A stretch of 64,000 nt of DNA, taken from NCBI GenBank assembly GCA_963530515.1, contig CAUSEC010000014.1, forward strand, positions 1 to 64,000. The letters are read 5' to 3'. This stretch comes from CBFFRJ01 sp963530515. Its GTDB lineage: Bacteria; Pseudomonadota; Gammaproteobacteria; Enterobacterales; Enterobacteriaceae. The notes under the pieces are model-generated. The model was not told the DNA's origin. It made no database searches and was given only the letters and a program-made list of their open reading frames with translations. Positions 8,026 through 15,882 of the stretch are shown here, piece after piece. The position numbers were made by a program, and so were the translations under genes. Each line of letters opens with the position of its first letter. Within the stretch, counting starts at the first letter, position 1.

Positions 8026-8046
8026 GAGTGGGTTCCGTACTCTTGT

Positions 8047-8318
8047 TTAGTTTGATTGTGACAAGCGTTTTACCGCCGTCTGTAACGCGTTTGAATAGCC
8101 GCCGGCACCGGCTCCGTGGAGAGCACCAACAGCGATATCGGGGAAACAGCTATGATGGCGGAACGTGTCACGTTTCGCGAACCAGGTCGGCGTCAACACG
8201 GCCGGATTGATCAGGGTAGAGCTCACTGTATCTTTAGCCTGATGAATTCGGTCGATGAATTCGTGCCCCAGTTAGCGTGCCTGTGTTTATCACACATAAT
8301 CGGCAACTTAACCGCCAT
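8047..8318 (-). pseudogene. aroQ: Remnant of type II 3-dehydroquinate dehydratase (aroQ)
   Basis: Read on the minus strand, this stretch holds the broken pieces of an AroQ gene. A start ATG at 8318 with AGGAGAT upstream begins MAVKLPI, like the AroQ N-terminus. In another frame come EFIDRIHQAKD, then LINPAVLTPT, FRHHSCFPDIAVGALHGAG, GGYSNAL and QTAVKRLSQSN before TAA 8047-8049. These match AroQ landmarks (IDRIHQA, INPAAFTHTS, FRHHSYLSDIAVGVICGLG, GY..AL) in the right order. At 272 bases it is far shorter than the usual 450, lacks the NGPNLNLLG catalytic loop and the EVHLSNVHARE region, and is frameshifted after the start. AroQ makes 3-dehydroshikimate; this copy cannot. Many relatives carry intact aroQ directly before accB. 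The comparison sequences are from memory. Confidence 0.85.
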
Positions 8319-8428
8319 CGTGCTGCTATCTCCTGCAAACTTCCGGTAAAATACAAAATATACCTTCGTTGCATGGTTGTCACTCATCCAGGGTCTTAAA
8401 AACCCTGTCGGCAAAACCAAAGTCGCAC

Positions 8429-8456
8429 ATTATAACGATTTCGTAGCATTTGGCAG
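8429..8456 (-). promoter_or_regulatory. Probable accBC promoter upstream of the aroQ remnant
   Basis: On the minus strand a perfect -10 TATAAT (8429-8434) and a -35-like CTGCCA (8451-8456) with 16-base spacing. It would give an accBC leader of almost 400 bases crossing the aroQ remnant. A short hairpin with arms CAGGGT and ACCCTG (8389-8407) lies just inside the transcript. The rest of 8026-8552 shows nothing else I can name. Confidence 0.5.
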
Positions 8457-8552
8457 CTAAATACTGGTCTTATCAGGGAAGATTATCAACCGCTAATACG
8501 AATATGCCCGTGGATGATAGAAGAAGTGCGGCAAACAGCACAATACCCTGCG

Positions 8553-9152
8553 CTATCGCCACCATTGGCGGAACTTCTTGTATCGCCACGCTAAAAGCAC
8601 AATGGCAATGGCGGCATAGAGAAGGGGCTGCGGCGAGAGGATCTTCACCGACCACAGATAATGAATGGGGGCCAGGATCGCCACCAGATAGACGAAGTTA
8701 TGTAATTGTTGCCAACGTTTTCCTAATTTTCGCTGCGCCCATTGTGTCGAGGTGGCGGCGAGAGTAAGCAGGACAAACCAGCTTACAATCCCGAGCATTA
8801 AATACGGCCGAGTGGTCAATTCCTGAGCGAGCAAACCCAGATTAGCGATCCCAAGTTCGAGCAAGGCGTAACTCGTCAGGTGAAGTGTTGCCCAGGCAAA
8901 GCACCATAAACCCAGCAGGCGACGGGTGCGAATCAGGAGTGGCTGACGTGCGTAGCGCGCCAGCGGCGTAACCAACAGACCTGCAAGCAGGAACTTCAGC
9001 GCCATTCGACCGGTAAAATGCTGGATATCTTTCGCCGGATCGGCACTGAAGTAACCCTGAGATGCCGCCCAGAACAGCCAGACGAAGGGCAGGAAGCCCG
9101 CCAGATGCAGCGCCACTTTAAGCCATGTAATTTGCTTCGCCGTTAATCGCAC
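8553..9152 (-). CDS. msrQ: Heme-binding membrane subunit of periplasmic methionine sulfoxide reductase
   Basis: MsrQ (formerly YedZ) is a six-helix inner membrane b-type cytochrome that passes electrons from the quinone pool or flavin reductase to MsrP for repair of oxidised methionines in periplasmic proteins. The 199-residue length is normal. Candidate heme histidines lie in LKVALHLAGFLP, in the WATLHLTSYALL helix and in WQQLHNFVYLVAILAPIHYLW. The start follows the msrP stop directly. In K-12 msrPQ lies elsewhere, beside the hprRS two-component genes; here it sits between accB and csrD, where K-12 has acuI. Confidence 0.96.
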   Translation of the reverse strand: MRLTAKQITWLKVALHLAGFLPFVWLFWAASQGYFSADPAKDIQHFTGRMALKFLLAGLLVTPLARYARQPLLIRTRRLLGLWCFAWATLHLTSYALLELGIANLGLLAQELTTRPYLMLGIVSWFVLLTLAATSTQWAQRKLGKRWQQLHNFVYLVAILAPIHYLWSVKILSPQPLLYAAIAIVLLAWRYKKFRQWWR

Positions 9153-10154
9153 TTAGAAATTCTCCCGCAGATCCAGGCCCCGATACAGCGAGGCAACTTC
9201 ATCGGCATAGCCGTTAAAGAGCAGCGTCGGCTGACGTTTAACATCCAGCACCCCACCCGAACCAATAAAGCGCTCGGTGGCCTGCGACCAGCGCGGGTGA
9301 TCAACATGCGGATTCACGTTGGCAAAAAAGCCATACTCATTCGGCGCGGCCAGATTCCACGTTGTTGGCGGACGCTTGCTGGTGAGTTTAATACTGACGA
9401 TAGACTTGATGCCCTTGAAACCATACTTCCAGGGGACGGTCAGGCGAATCGGCGCACCGTTTTGTGGCGGGAGCGCTTTGCCGTACACCCCCACCGAAAG
9501 CAATGTCAGCGGATGCATCGCTTCATCTATACGTAAGCCTTCAACATATGGGTATTCGAGGCCACCACCGATAAACCTGTCTTTTTGGCCCGGCATATCA
9601 TCGGGGGCATACAGCGTCTCGAACGCCACATATCTGGCGTTGCTGGTGGGTTCAGCCAGCGCCAGCAGTTTATGCAGAGGGAAACCGGTCCACGGCACGA
9701 CCATTGACCAGGCTTCCACGCAGCGCATACGGTAGATACGTTCTTCAAGCGGGAAGCGTTTGGTTAAATCGTCATGGTCGAGGGTTAACGGTTTGGCCAC
9801 TTCCCCTTCAATTTTGAGCGTCCACGGTGAGGTTTTCAGGCTGCCTGCATTGGCCGCAGGATCGGCTTTGTCCAGACCGAATTCATAAAAGTTGTTATAG
9901 CCCGTGACCTTATCTTCCGGCGTCAGCGCCAGCTTGCTTTGCCACTGCGCGGGTTTGGTGAAATCCAGTGGCTGCCCCGAAGGGGCTTTGGGTCTGTCGT
10001 TCCCCTTAAACCAATCCAGCAGATCGGCATGCGCGCGGGGAGACAGGCTGAGCGCGGCGGCGCTGATCCCGAGTGTTTTGAGGATCTGGCGACGGCGCAG
10101 CATAAAAACGGATTCCGCTGTGACGTCGGCTTCAGTAAGTTTTTTCTTTTGCAT
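9153..10154 (-). CDS. msrP: Periplasmic methionine sulfoxide reductase, molybdopterin subunit
   Basis: MsrP (formerly YedY) reduces methionine sulfoxides in periplasmic proteins. The 333-residue precursor starts with a twin-arginine signal (RRR at 20 to 22, hydrophobic ILKTLGISAAALSLS, then ARAHA-like cleavage site), so it is exported folded with its molybdopterin cofactor. The cofactor-ligating cysteine is residue 145 in YRMRCVEAWSMVVPW. The sulfite-oxidase fold follows, with PPQNGAPIRLTVPWKYGFKGIKS near the C-terminus. Operon with msrQ, abutting. No hprRS homologs are present next to it, so its control here is not visible. Confidence 0.97.
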   Translation of the reverse strand: MQKKKLTEADVTAESVFMLRRRQILKTLGISAAALSLSPRAHADLLDWFKGNDRPKAPSGQPLDFTKPAQWQSKLALTPEDKVTGYNNFYEFGLDKADPAANAGSLKTSPWTLKIEGEVAKPLTLDHDDLTKRFPLEERIYRMRCVEAWSMVVPWTGFPLHKLLALAEPTSNARYVAFETLYAPDDMPGQKDRFIGGGLEYPYVEGLRIDEAMHPLTLLSVGVYGKALPPQNGAPIRLTVPWKYGFKGIKSIVSIKLTSKRPPTTWNLAAPNEYGFFANVNPHVDHPRWSQATERFIGSGGVLDVKRQPTLLFNGYADEVASLYRGLDLRENF

Positions 10155-10322
10155 GGTGTCCCCCTCTTTTTATTACTTGTAGCATGGGGTCGGTATACCC
10201 GGAGGAATATCACGAAAAATTGAAGTTCTGGCATCTGGCAGTCATCAGGTCGTCATTGCTTGCCGTGATGATTGGCAAAAAAAATCTGAGGGCTATACTC
10301 CCATAGGCGGTTGCAATACTGA

Positions 10323-10350
10323 TTGCCAGAAACGTCAGGCCTGCTAGTAT
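10323..10350 (+). promoter_or_regulatory. Probable csrD promoter
   Basis: -35 TTGCCA (10323-10328), 16-base spacer ending in TGC, and -10 TAGTAT (10345-10350), an extended -10 arrangement about 90 bases before the csrD ATG. Confidence 0.55.
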
Positions 10351-10439
10351 GCCGGGCTCGTTCTGCTAGTTAGCACTTACTCATCTATTAACAGAGTAGG
10401 TCGCGTCTCGTTCTTTCACACTACGGAGTTAACACAAGG

Positions 10440-12380
10440 ATGCGATTAACGACGAAATTTTCAGCTTTTGTGACCTTACTGACAGGCCTGGCGATGTTCG
10501 TCATCCTGCTCGGCAGCTCACTGAGCTTTTATAATGCTATCCAGTCAAAGGTGGCTAACCGTGTTGAAGCGGTAGCGGCTGTCGTGGACTCGCGCCTGAT
10601 ATTTACCCCTCTGCCCACGCTAAAGCATCAGCTTGATGAATTGATGGTGCCCATTGATATCGTGGGTGTTGAGATTCGACAGGGGAAAAAGACCGTACTC
10701 CAGCATACGCGCAAAAGCAGCTATCGCCCGGCGGGCAGCAACTATCTGTACCGTGAGCTTCATATTGCGTCGATTAAAAACCCCGGTATGACCATCACCA
10801 TGGTGTACCAGGATCCGATGGCAAACTACTTCCATTCCCTGGTTACCACTGTCCCGCTGACGCTGGCGATCGGCTTTATGATTCTGATCGTTTTCCTGTC
10901 CGTGCGCTGGCTACGCCGTCAGCTTTCAGGCCAGGAGCTGCTTGAAATGCGTTCGACCCGGATCCTGAACGGGGAACGCGGAACAAAAGTCCGGGGTTCA
11001 ATCTATGAATGGCCGTCACGGGCCAGCAGCGCGCTGGATGTTCTGCTGGCTGAAATTCAGTTTGCCAGCGACCAGCGCAGCCACATCGATACCATGATCC
11101 GCTCTTACGCCGCGCAGGACACCAAAACCGGTCTCAATAACCGCCTCTTCTTTGATAATCAACTGGCAACCTTATTAGAAGATCAGGAAAAAGTTGGCGT
11201 GCACGGGGTGGTGATGATGATCCGTCTGCCTGATTTTGAATTGCTCCGCGATAACTGGGGCAAAGCTGCTGTGGAAGAGCATCTGTTTATGCTCATCAAT
11301 TTGCTCTCTACCTTTATTATGCGCTATCCCGGTTCGCTGCTGGCACGCTATCACCGCAGCGACTTTGCCGTTCTGCTTCCTCATCGCACATTGAAAGAAG
11401 CCGAGAGCATCGCCGGGCAAATTTTAAAAGCGGTCGACGGACTGCCGCCGAGCAAAATGCTCGACCAGGAAGACATGATGCACATTGGCGTCTGTGCCTG
11501 GCGCAGCGGACAGTCAACGGAACAGGTCATGGAACATGCCGAAGCGGCCACGCGCAATGCGGTATTGCAGGGCGGGAACAGCTGGTCCGTGTACGATGAT
11601 TCGCTGCCAGAGCAGGGGCGAGGCAATGTACGCTGGCGGACCCTCATCGAAAATATGCTCAGCCGTGGCGGACCGCGTATATATCAGAAACCGGCGGTGA
11701 ATCGCGACGGGCAAGTGCATCATCGTGAGCTAATGTGCCGTATTTACGATGACGATCAGGAAGTGCTCGCTGCGGAATACATGCCCATGGTTCTGCAGTT
11801 TGGGCTGTCGGAAGAGTATGACCGCCTGCAAATTGGTCGACTCATCCCGTATCTGGGCATCTGGCCGGAAGAAAATCTCGCTATGCAGATTACCGTGGAA
11901 TCGCTGATTCGCCCGCGATTCCAGCGTTGGTTGCGCGATACCCTGATGCAATGCGAAAAATCACAACGAAAACGGATTATTTTTGAACTTGCAGAGGCAG
12001 ATGTCTGTCAACATATCGGTCGTTTACAACCCGTTGTGCGTTTAGTGAATGCACTGGGGGCACGTATCGCCGTGACGCAAGCCGGTCTGACACTGGTCAG
12101 TACCAGCTGGATCAAGGCGCTGGATGTTGAATTATTAAAATTGCATCCTGGGCTTGTCAGAAATATCGAAAAACGCACGGAAAATCAGCTGCTGGTGCAA
12201 AGCCTTGTGGAAGCCTGCAAAGGGACGCGTACCCGGGTTTTTGCCACCGGCGTTCGCTCTCGTAGTGAATGGCAGATGCTGATTGAACGCGGCGTTTCGG
12301 GTGGTCAGGGCGATTTTATTGCCGCTTCTCAGCCCCTCGATACCAGTGTGAAAAAATATTCGCAAAGTTACTCGGTTTGA
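10440..12380 (+). CDS. csrD: RNase E specificity factor CsrD
   Basis: CsrD targets the small RNAs CsrB and CsrC for RNase E cleavage and so raises free CsrA. The 646 residues equal E. coli CsrD. Two N-terminal membrane segments (about 7 to 30 and 132 to 155) flank a periplasmic region, then a HAMP-like linker, a degenerate GGDEF domain (HRSDF instead of GGDEF, in LLARYHRSDFAVLL) and a degenerate EAL domain (ELM instead of EAL). Loss of both catalytic signatures is normal for CsrD, which neither makes nor degrades cyclic-di-GMP. It is monocistronic here, with mreB starting 306 bases later. Confidence 0.97.
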   Translation: MRLTTKFSAFVTLLTGLAMFVILLGSSLSFYNAIQSKVANRVEAVAAVVDSRLIFTPLPTLKHQLDELMVPIDIVGVEIRQGKKTVLQHTRKSSYRPAGSNYLYRELHIASIKNPGMTITMVYQDPMANYFHSLVTTVPLTLAIGFMILIVFLSVRWLRRQLSGQELLEMRSTRILNGERGTKVRGSIYEWPSRASSALDVLLAEIQFASDQRSHIDTMIRSYAAQDTKTGLNNRLFFDNQLATLLEDQEKVGVHGVVMMIRLPDFELLRDNWGKAAVEEHLFMLINLLSTFIMRYPGSLLARYHRSDFAVLLPHRTLKEAESIAGQILKAVDGLPPSKMLDQEDMMHIGVCAWRSGQSTEQVMEHAEAATRNAVLQGGNSWSVYDDSLPEQGRGNVRWRTLIENMLSRGGPRIYQKPAVNRDGQVHHRELMCRIYDDDQEVLAAEYMPMVLQFGLSEEYDRLQIGRLIPYLGIWPEENLAMQITVESLIRPRFQRWLRDTLMQCEKSQRKRIIFELAEADVCQHIGRLQPVVRLVNALGARIAVTQAGLTLVSTSWIKALDVELLKLHPGLVRNIEKRTENQLLVQSLVEACKGTRTRVFATGVRSRSEWQMLIERGVSGGQGDFIAASQPLDTSVKKYSQSYSV

Positions 12381-12588
12381 ACTGCCGTTTAAGCCGTTTT
12401 CACGTAGAATAATGCGCGCTGTGTCCTTTGGGGGTGTGCCTGGCTGCCCGCCGGAATGTTACAGCGCAAACGCGAGTTTTGACCTTTGACAGGTTGCAAA
12501 CATCGGGCAGGGAGTGCGCCTGCTCATATCCCACCCTGAAGGAATCAGGTTGTTTGTAACAAAGGAAACAAACTGCACTAATTTTCAC

Positions 12589-12624
12589 CGTAGCAGATGA
12601 TTTTTGCGCCTTGTCGCTGCTACG
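12589..12624 (+). promoter_or_regulatory. Hairpin in the mreB upstream region
   Basis: Eight-base arms CGTAGCAG (12589-12596) and CTGCTACG (12617-12624) around a 20-base loop, 63 bases before the mreB start. It has no T tract, so it is not a terminator. The remaining part of 12381-12686 should hold the mreB promoters; several TTGAC-like boxes occur around 12478-12490 but I cannot assign pairs. Confidence 0.35.
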
Positions 12625-12686
12625 TGTGGTTGGTAAAGTAAGCGGATTTTATTTCTCCGCCCCAGCTTTCAGGATTATCCCTTAGT

Positions 12687-13730
12687 ATGTTGAAAAAATT
12701 TCGTGGCATGTTTTCCAATGACCTGTCCATTGACCTGGGTACCGCGAATACCCTTATTTATGTAAAAGGACAAGGCATCGTATTGAATGAGCCTTCCGTT
12801 GTGGCCATTCGTCAGGATCGTGCAGGCTCGCCGAAAAGCGTGGCTGCAGTGGGTCATGACGCGAAGCAGATGCTGGGTCGTACCCCTGGCAACATCGCCG
12901 CCATTCGCCCAATGAAAGACGGCGTTATCGCCGACTTCTTCGTGACTGAAAAAATGCTTCAGCACTTCATCAAGCAGGTTCACAGCAACAGCTTCATGCG
13001 TCCAAGCCCGCGTGTTCTGGTGTGTGTGCCGGTTGGCGCAACCCAGGTAGAGCGTCGCGCAATCCGTGAATCTGCCCAGGGTGCAGGTGCACGTGAAGTG
13101 TTCCTGATTGAAGAGCCAATGGCTGCGGCCATCGGTGCGGGCCTGCCTGTTTCCGAAGCTACCGGTTCTATGGTGGTGGATATCGGTGGTGGTACCACTG
13201 AAGTGGCCGTTATCTCTCTGAACGGCGTGGTGTACTCCTCTTCCGTACGTATCGGTGGTGACCGCTTCGATGAAGCCATCATTAATTATGTGCGCCGTAA
13301 CTACGGCTCTCTGATCGGTGAAGCCACCGCAGAGCGTATCAAACACGAAATCGGCTCTGCGTATCCGGGCGATGAAGTGCGTGAGATCGAAGTGCGTGGC
13401 CGTAACCTGGCTGAAGGTGTTCCACGCGGTTTCACCCTGAACTCCAACGAAATTCTGGAAGCTCTGCAGGAACCACTGACGGGCATCGTGAGCGCGGTAA
13501 TGGTTGCGCTGGAACAGTGCCCACCAGAGCTGGCGTCCGATATCTCCGAGCGCGGTATGGTTCTGACCGGTGGTGGTGCGCTGCTGCGTAACCTCGACCG
13601 CCTGTTAATGGAAGAGACAGGTATTCCTGTCGTAGTTGCAGAAGATCCACTGACTTGCGTAGCACGTGGCGGCGGCAAGGCACTGGAAATGATCGATATG
13701 CACGGCGGCGATTTGTTCAGCGAAGAATAG
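12687..13730 (+). CDS. mreB: Rod shape-determining actin homolog MreB
   Basis: MreB forms membrane-bound filaments that direct lateral wall synthesis by the elongasome (MreCD, RodZ, PBP2, RodA). The 347 residues equal E. coli MreB. The N-terminus [11 protein letters not shown] is the amphipathic membrane-binding helix. Actin-fold phosphate loops are visible as [13 protein letters not shown] (phosphate 1) and [16 protein letters not shown] (phosphate 2), and [16 protein letters not shown] is the adenosine motif. First gene of mreBCD; a hairpin follows that may reduce downstream transcription, fitting the higher need for MreB. Confidence 0.99.
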
Positions 13731-13738
13731 TCTGCGTC

Positions 13739-13767
13739 AAACCCGGGTCAGTTTTTGCCCCGGGTTT
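13739..13767 (+). terminator. Intra-operon attenuator between mreB and mreC
   Basis: Arms AAACCCGGG (13739-13747) and CCCGGGTTT (13759-13767), only three T residues follow. It is likely a partial terminator that sets the mreB to mreCD ratio. Confidence 0.6.
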
Positions 13768-13793
13768 ACCTGGCCTGAGAATACGCATAGCCT

Positions 13794-14792
13794 ATGAAGC
13801 CAATTTTTAGCCGTGGCCCGTCGCTACAGATTCGCCTTTTTCTGGCGGTGATTGTGGCGCTGGGCGTTATCGTTGCGGACAGCCGCCTCGGTACGTTCAG
13901 CCAAATCCGAACGTACATGGATACTGCCGTCAGCCCTTTCTATTTTATTTCCAATGGTCCCCGTGAATTACTCGACAGCATGTCGCAGACGCTGTCCTCG
14001 CGCGATCAACTTGAGCTAGAAAATCGGGCATTACGTCAGGAGTTGCTGCTGAAAAACAGTGAACTGCTGATGTTAGGTCAATACAAACAGGAGAACGCGC
14101 GACTGCGCGAGCTGCTGGGTTCGCCCCTGCGCCAGGACGAACAAAAAATGGTGACCCAGGTTATCTCCACGGTGAACGATCCCTATAGCGATCAGGTGGT
14201 GATCGACAAGGGGAGCGTGAACGGTGTCTACGAAGGCCAGCCGGTTATCAGCGATAAAGGTGTTGTAGGCCAGGTGGTTGCGGTGGCGAAGCTCACCAGC
14301 CGCGTACTGCTGATTTGCGATGCGACCCATGCCTTGCCAATTCAGGTCCTGCGTAATGACATTCGTGTGATTGCGGCGGGTAATGGCTGTACTGACGACC
14401 TGCAGCTGGAGCATCTGCCAGCCAATACCGATATCCGTGTCGGTGATGTGCTGGTAACGTCCGGTCTGGGCGGACGTTTCCCGGAAGGTTATCCGGTCGG
14501 CGTGGTCTCCTCTGTCAAACTGGATACGCAGCGCGCTTACACTGTTATCCAGGCACGTCCAACGGCGGGCCTGCAACGGTTGCGTTATCTGCTGCTGTTG
14601 TGGGGCGCGGATCGTAATGGTACCAATCCGATGACGCCGGAAGACGTTCATCGCGTGGCGAACGAACGCCTGATGCAAATGATGCCGCAGGTCCTTCCGT
14701 CTCCTGATGCTATGGGACCACCGGCACCGATGCCCGCACCGGCAACAGGTATTGCTGCACCGCCTGCTCCGGCGACCGGAGGAGGGCAATAG
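13794..14792 (+). CDS. mreC: Rod shape-determining protein MreC
   Basis: MreC is the periplasmic scaffold of the elongasome that activates PBP2. It has one N-terminal signal anchor (residues 10 to 30, IRLFLAVIVALGVIVADS), a coiled coil (about 70 to 112, rich in E, L, Q), and two beta domains ending near residue 280. The tail beyond 300 is proline/alanine-rich (PPAPMPAPATG). At 332 residues it is shorter than the 367 of K-12; the difference is in this low-complexity tail. Its stop overlaps the mreD start by one base. Confidence 0.97.
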   Translation: MKPIFSRGPSLQIRLFLAVIVALGVIVADSRLGTFSQIRTYMDTAVSPFYFISNGPRELLDSMSQTLSSRDQLELENRALRQELLLKNSELLMLGQYKQENARLRELLGSPLRQDEQKMVTQVISTVNDPYSDQVVIDKGSVNGVYEGQPVISDKGVVGQVVAVAKLTSRVLLICDATHALPIQVLRNDIRVIAAGNGCTDDLQLEHLPANTDIRVGDVLVTSGLGGRFPEGYPVGVVSSVKLDTQRAYTVIQARPTAGLQRLRYLLLLWGADRNGTNPMTPEDVHRVANERLMQMMPQVLPSPDAMGPPAPMPAPATGIAAPPAPATGGGQ

Positions 14793-15280
14793 TGGCAAGT
14801 TACCGTAGCCAGGGGCGCTGGGTTATCTGGCTCTCGTTTCTTATCGCACTGTTGCTTCAGGTCATGCCCTGGCCGGATGACATCCTCGTCTACCGGCCAA
14901 ACTGGGTTCTGCTGATTTTGCTGTACTGGATCCTGGCATTGCCGCACCGCGTAAATGTCGGTACGGGTTTTGCCATGGGTGCCATACTGGATCTCATCAG
15001 CGGCTCCACGCTTGGTGTACGTGCGTTGTCCCTCAGTATCGTCGCCTATCTGGTCGCACTTAAATTCCAGCTGTTCCGTAATCTGGCGCTCTGGCAACAG
15101 GCGTTGGTAGTGATGATGCTGTCACTGGCCACCGAAGTGGTTATCTTCTGGGCCGAGTTCTTAGTCATTAACGTCTCCTTTAAACCTGATATTTTCTGGA
15201 GCAGTCTTGTTAATGGTGTGCTCTGGCCATGGATATTCCTGTTGATGCGTAAGATTCGTCAGCAGTTTGCCGTGCAATAA
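14792..15280 (+). CDS. mreD: Rod shape-determining protein MreD
   Basis: MreD is an integral membrane partner of MreC in the elongasome. The 162-residue protein has five or six hydrophobic helices (for example VIWLSFLIALLLQVMPWP and WVLLILLYWILALP). It starts at GTG 14792 inside the mreC stop codon, preceded by GGAGGG, so translation is coupled. Length equals E. coli MreD. Third gene of the mreBCD operon, with yhdE following after 8 bases. Confidence 0.97.
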   Translation: MASYRSQGRWVIWLSFLIALLLQVMPWPDDILVYRPNWVLLILLYWILALPHRVNVGTGFAMGAILDLISGSTLGVRALSLSIVAYLVALKFQLFRNLALWQQALVVMMLSLATEVVIFWAEFLVINVSFKPDIFWSSLVNGVLWPWIFLLMRKIRQQFAVQ

Positions 15281-15288
15281 GGTTTTTT

Positions 15289-15882
15289 ATGACAACTCTC
15301 TGGCTTGCCTCTGGTTCCCCGCGTCGTCAGGAACTGCTCACCCAGTTGGGTGTGCGTTTCGAACAAATTATCCCTGGTATTGAAGAGCAGCGTCGGGCGC
15401 AAGAGAGCGCCCACCATTACGTGCTGCGACTGGCGCGCGAAAAAGCGCTGGCAGGGGTGGCGATGGCCACGCGCGATCTGCCCGTTCTGGGGGCTGACAC
15501 CATTGTGATATTTAATGGTGAAGTGCTTGAAAAACCGAAAGACTCCTCGCATGCTGCTAAAATGTTACGACTACTCTCCGGTCAAACCCATCAGGTGATG
15601 ACGGCGGTTGCGCTGGCTGACAGCAGGCACTTGCTGGACTGTCTTGTGGAAACGGAAGTCACGTTCCGCGTACTTTCCGACGAAGACATTGCAACCTATG
15701 TGGCGAGTGGCGAGCCGCTTGATAAAGCCGGGGCATATGGAATCCAGGGGCTGGGCGGCTGTTTTGTCAGAAAAATCAATGGCAGTTACCATGCCGTCGT
15801 CGGTTTGCCGCTGGTGGAAACGTGGGAACTGTTGAGCAACTTTAACGCACTACGCGAGGGAAAAGATAATCATGACGGCTGA
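15289..15882 (+). CDS. yhdE: Maf-family dTTP/UTP pyrophosphatase
   Basis: YhdE is a Maf nucleotide pyrophosphatase that hydrolyses dTTP, UTP and modified forms to monophosphates, a house-cleaning role. The 197 residues start with the substrate-binding LASGSPRRQELLTQLG, carry LGADTIV with the metal-binding aspartate, and keep the DKAGAYGIQG loop. Length and start equal the family. It overlaps rng by 11 bases and belongs to the mre-rng transcription unit. Confidence 0.97.
   Translation: MTTLWLASGSPRRQELLTQLGVRFEQIIPGIEEQRRAQESAHHYVLRLAREKALAGVAMATRDLPVLGADTIVIFNGEVLEKPKDSSHAAKMLRLLSGQTHQVMTAVALADSRHLLDCLVETEVTFRVLSDEDIATYVASGEPLDKAGAYGIQGLGGCFVRKINGSYHAVVGLPLVETWELLSNFNALREGKDNHDG

Noticed and set aside
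8450..8767. A rightward frame of 105 codons next to msrQ
   Set aside because: Mostly antisense to msrQ, no ribosome site, no domain.
11300..11900. CsrD as an active cyclic-di-GMP cyclase or phosphodiesterase
   Set aside because: The motifs read HRSDF and ELM instead of GGDEF and EAL; this degeneracy is normal for CsrD.
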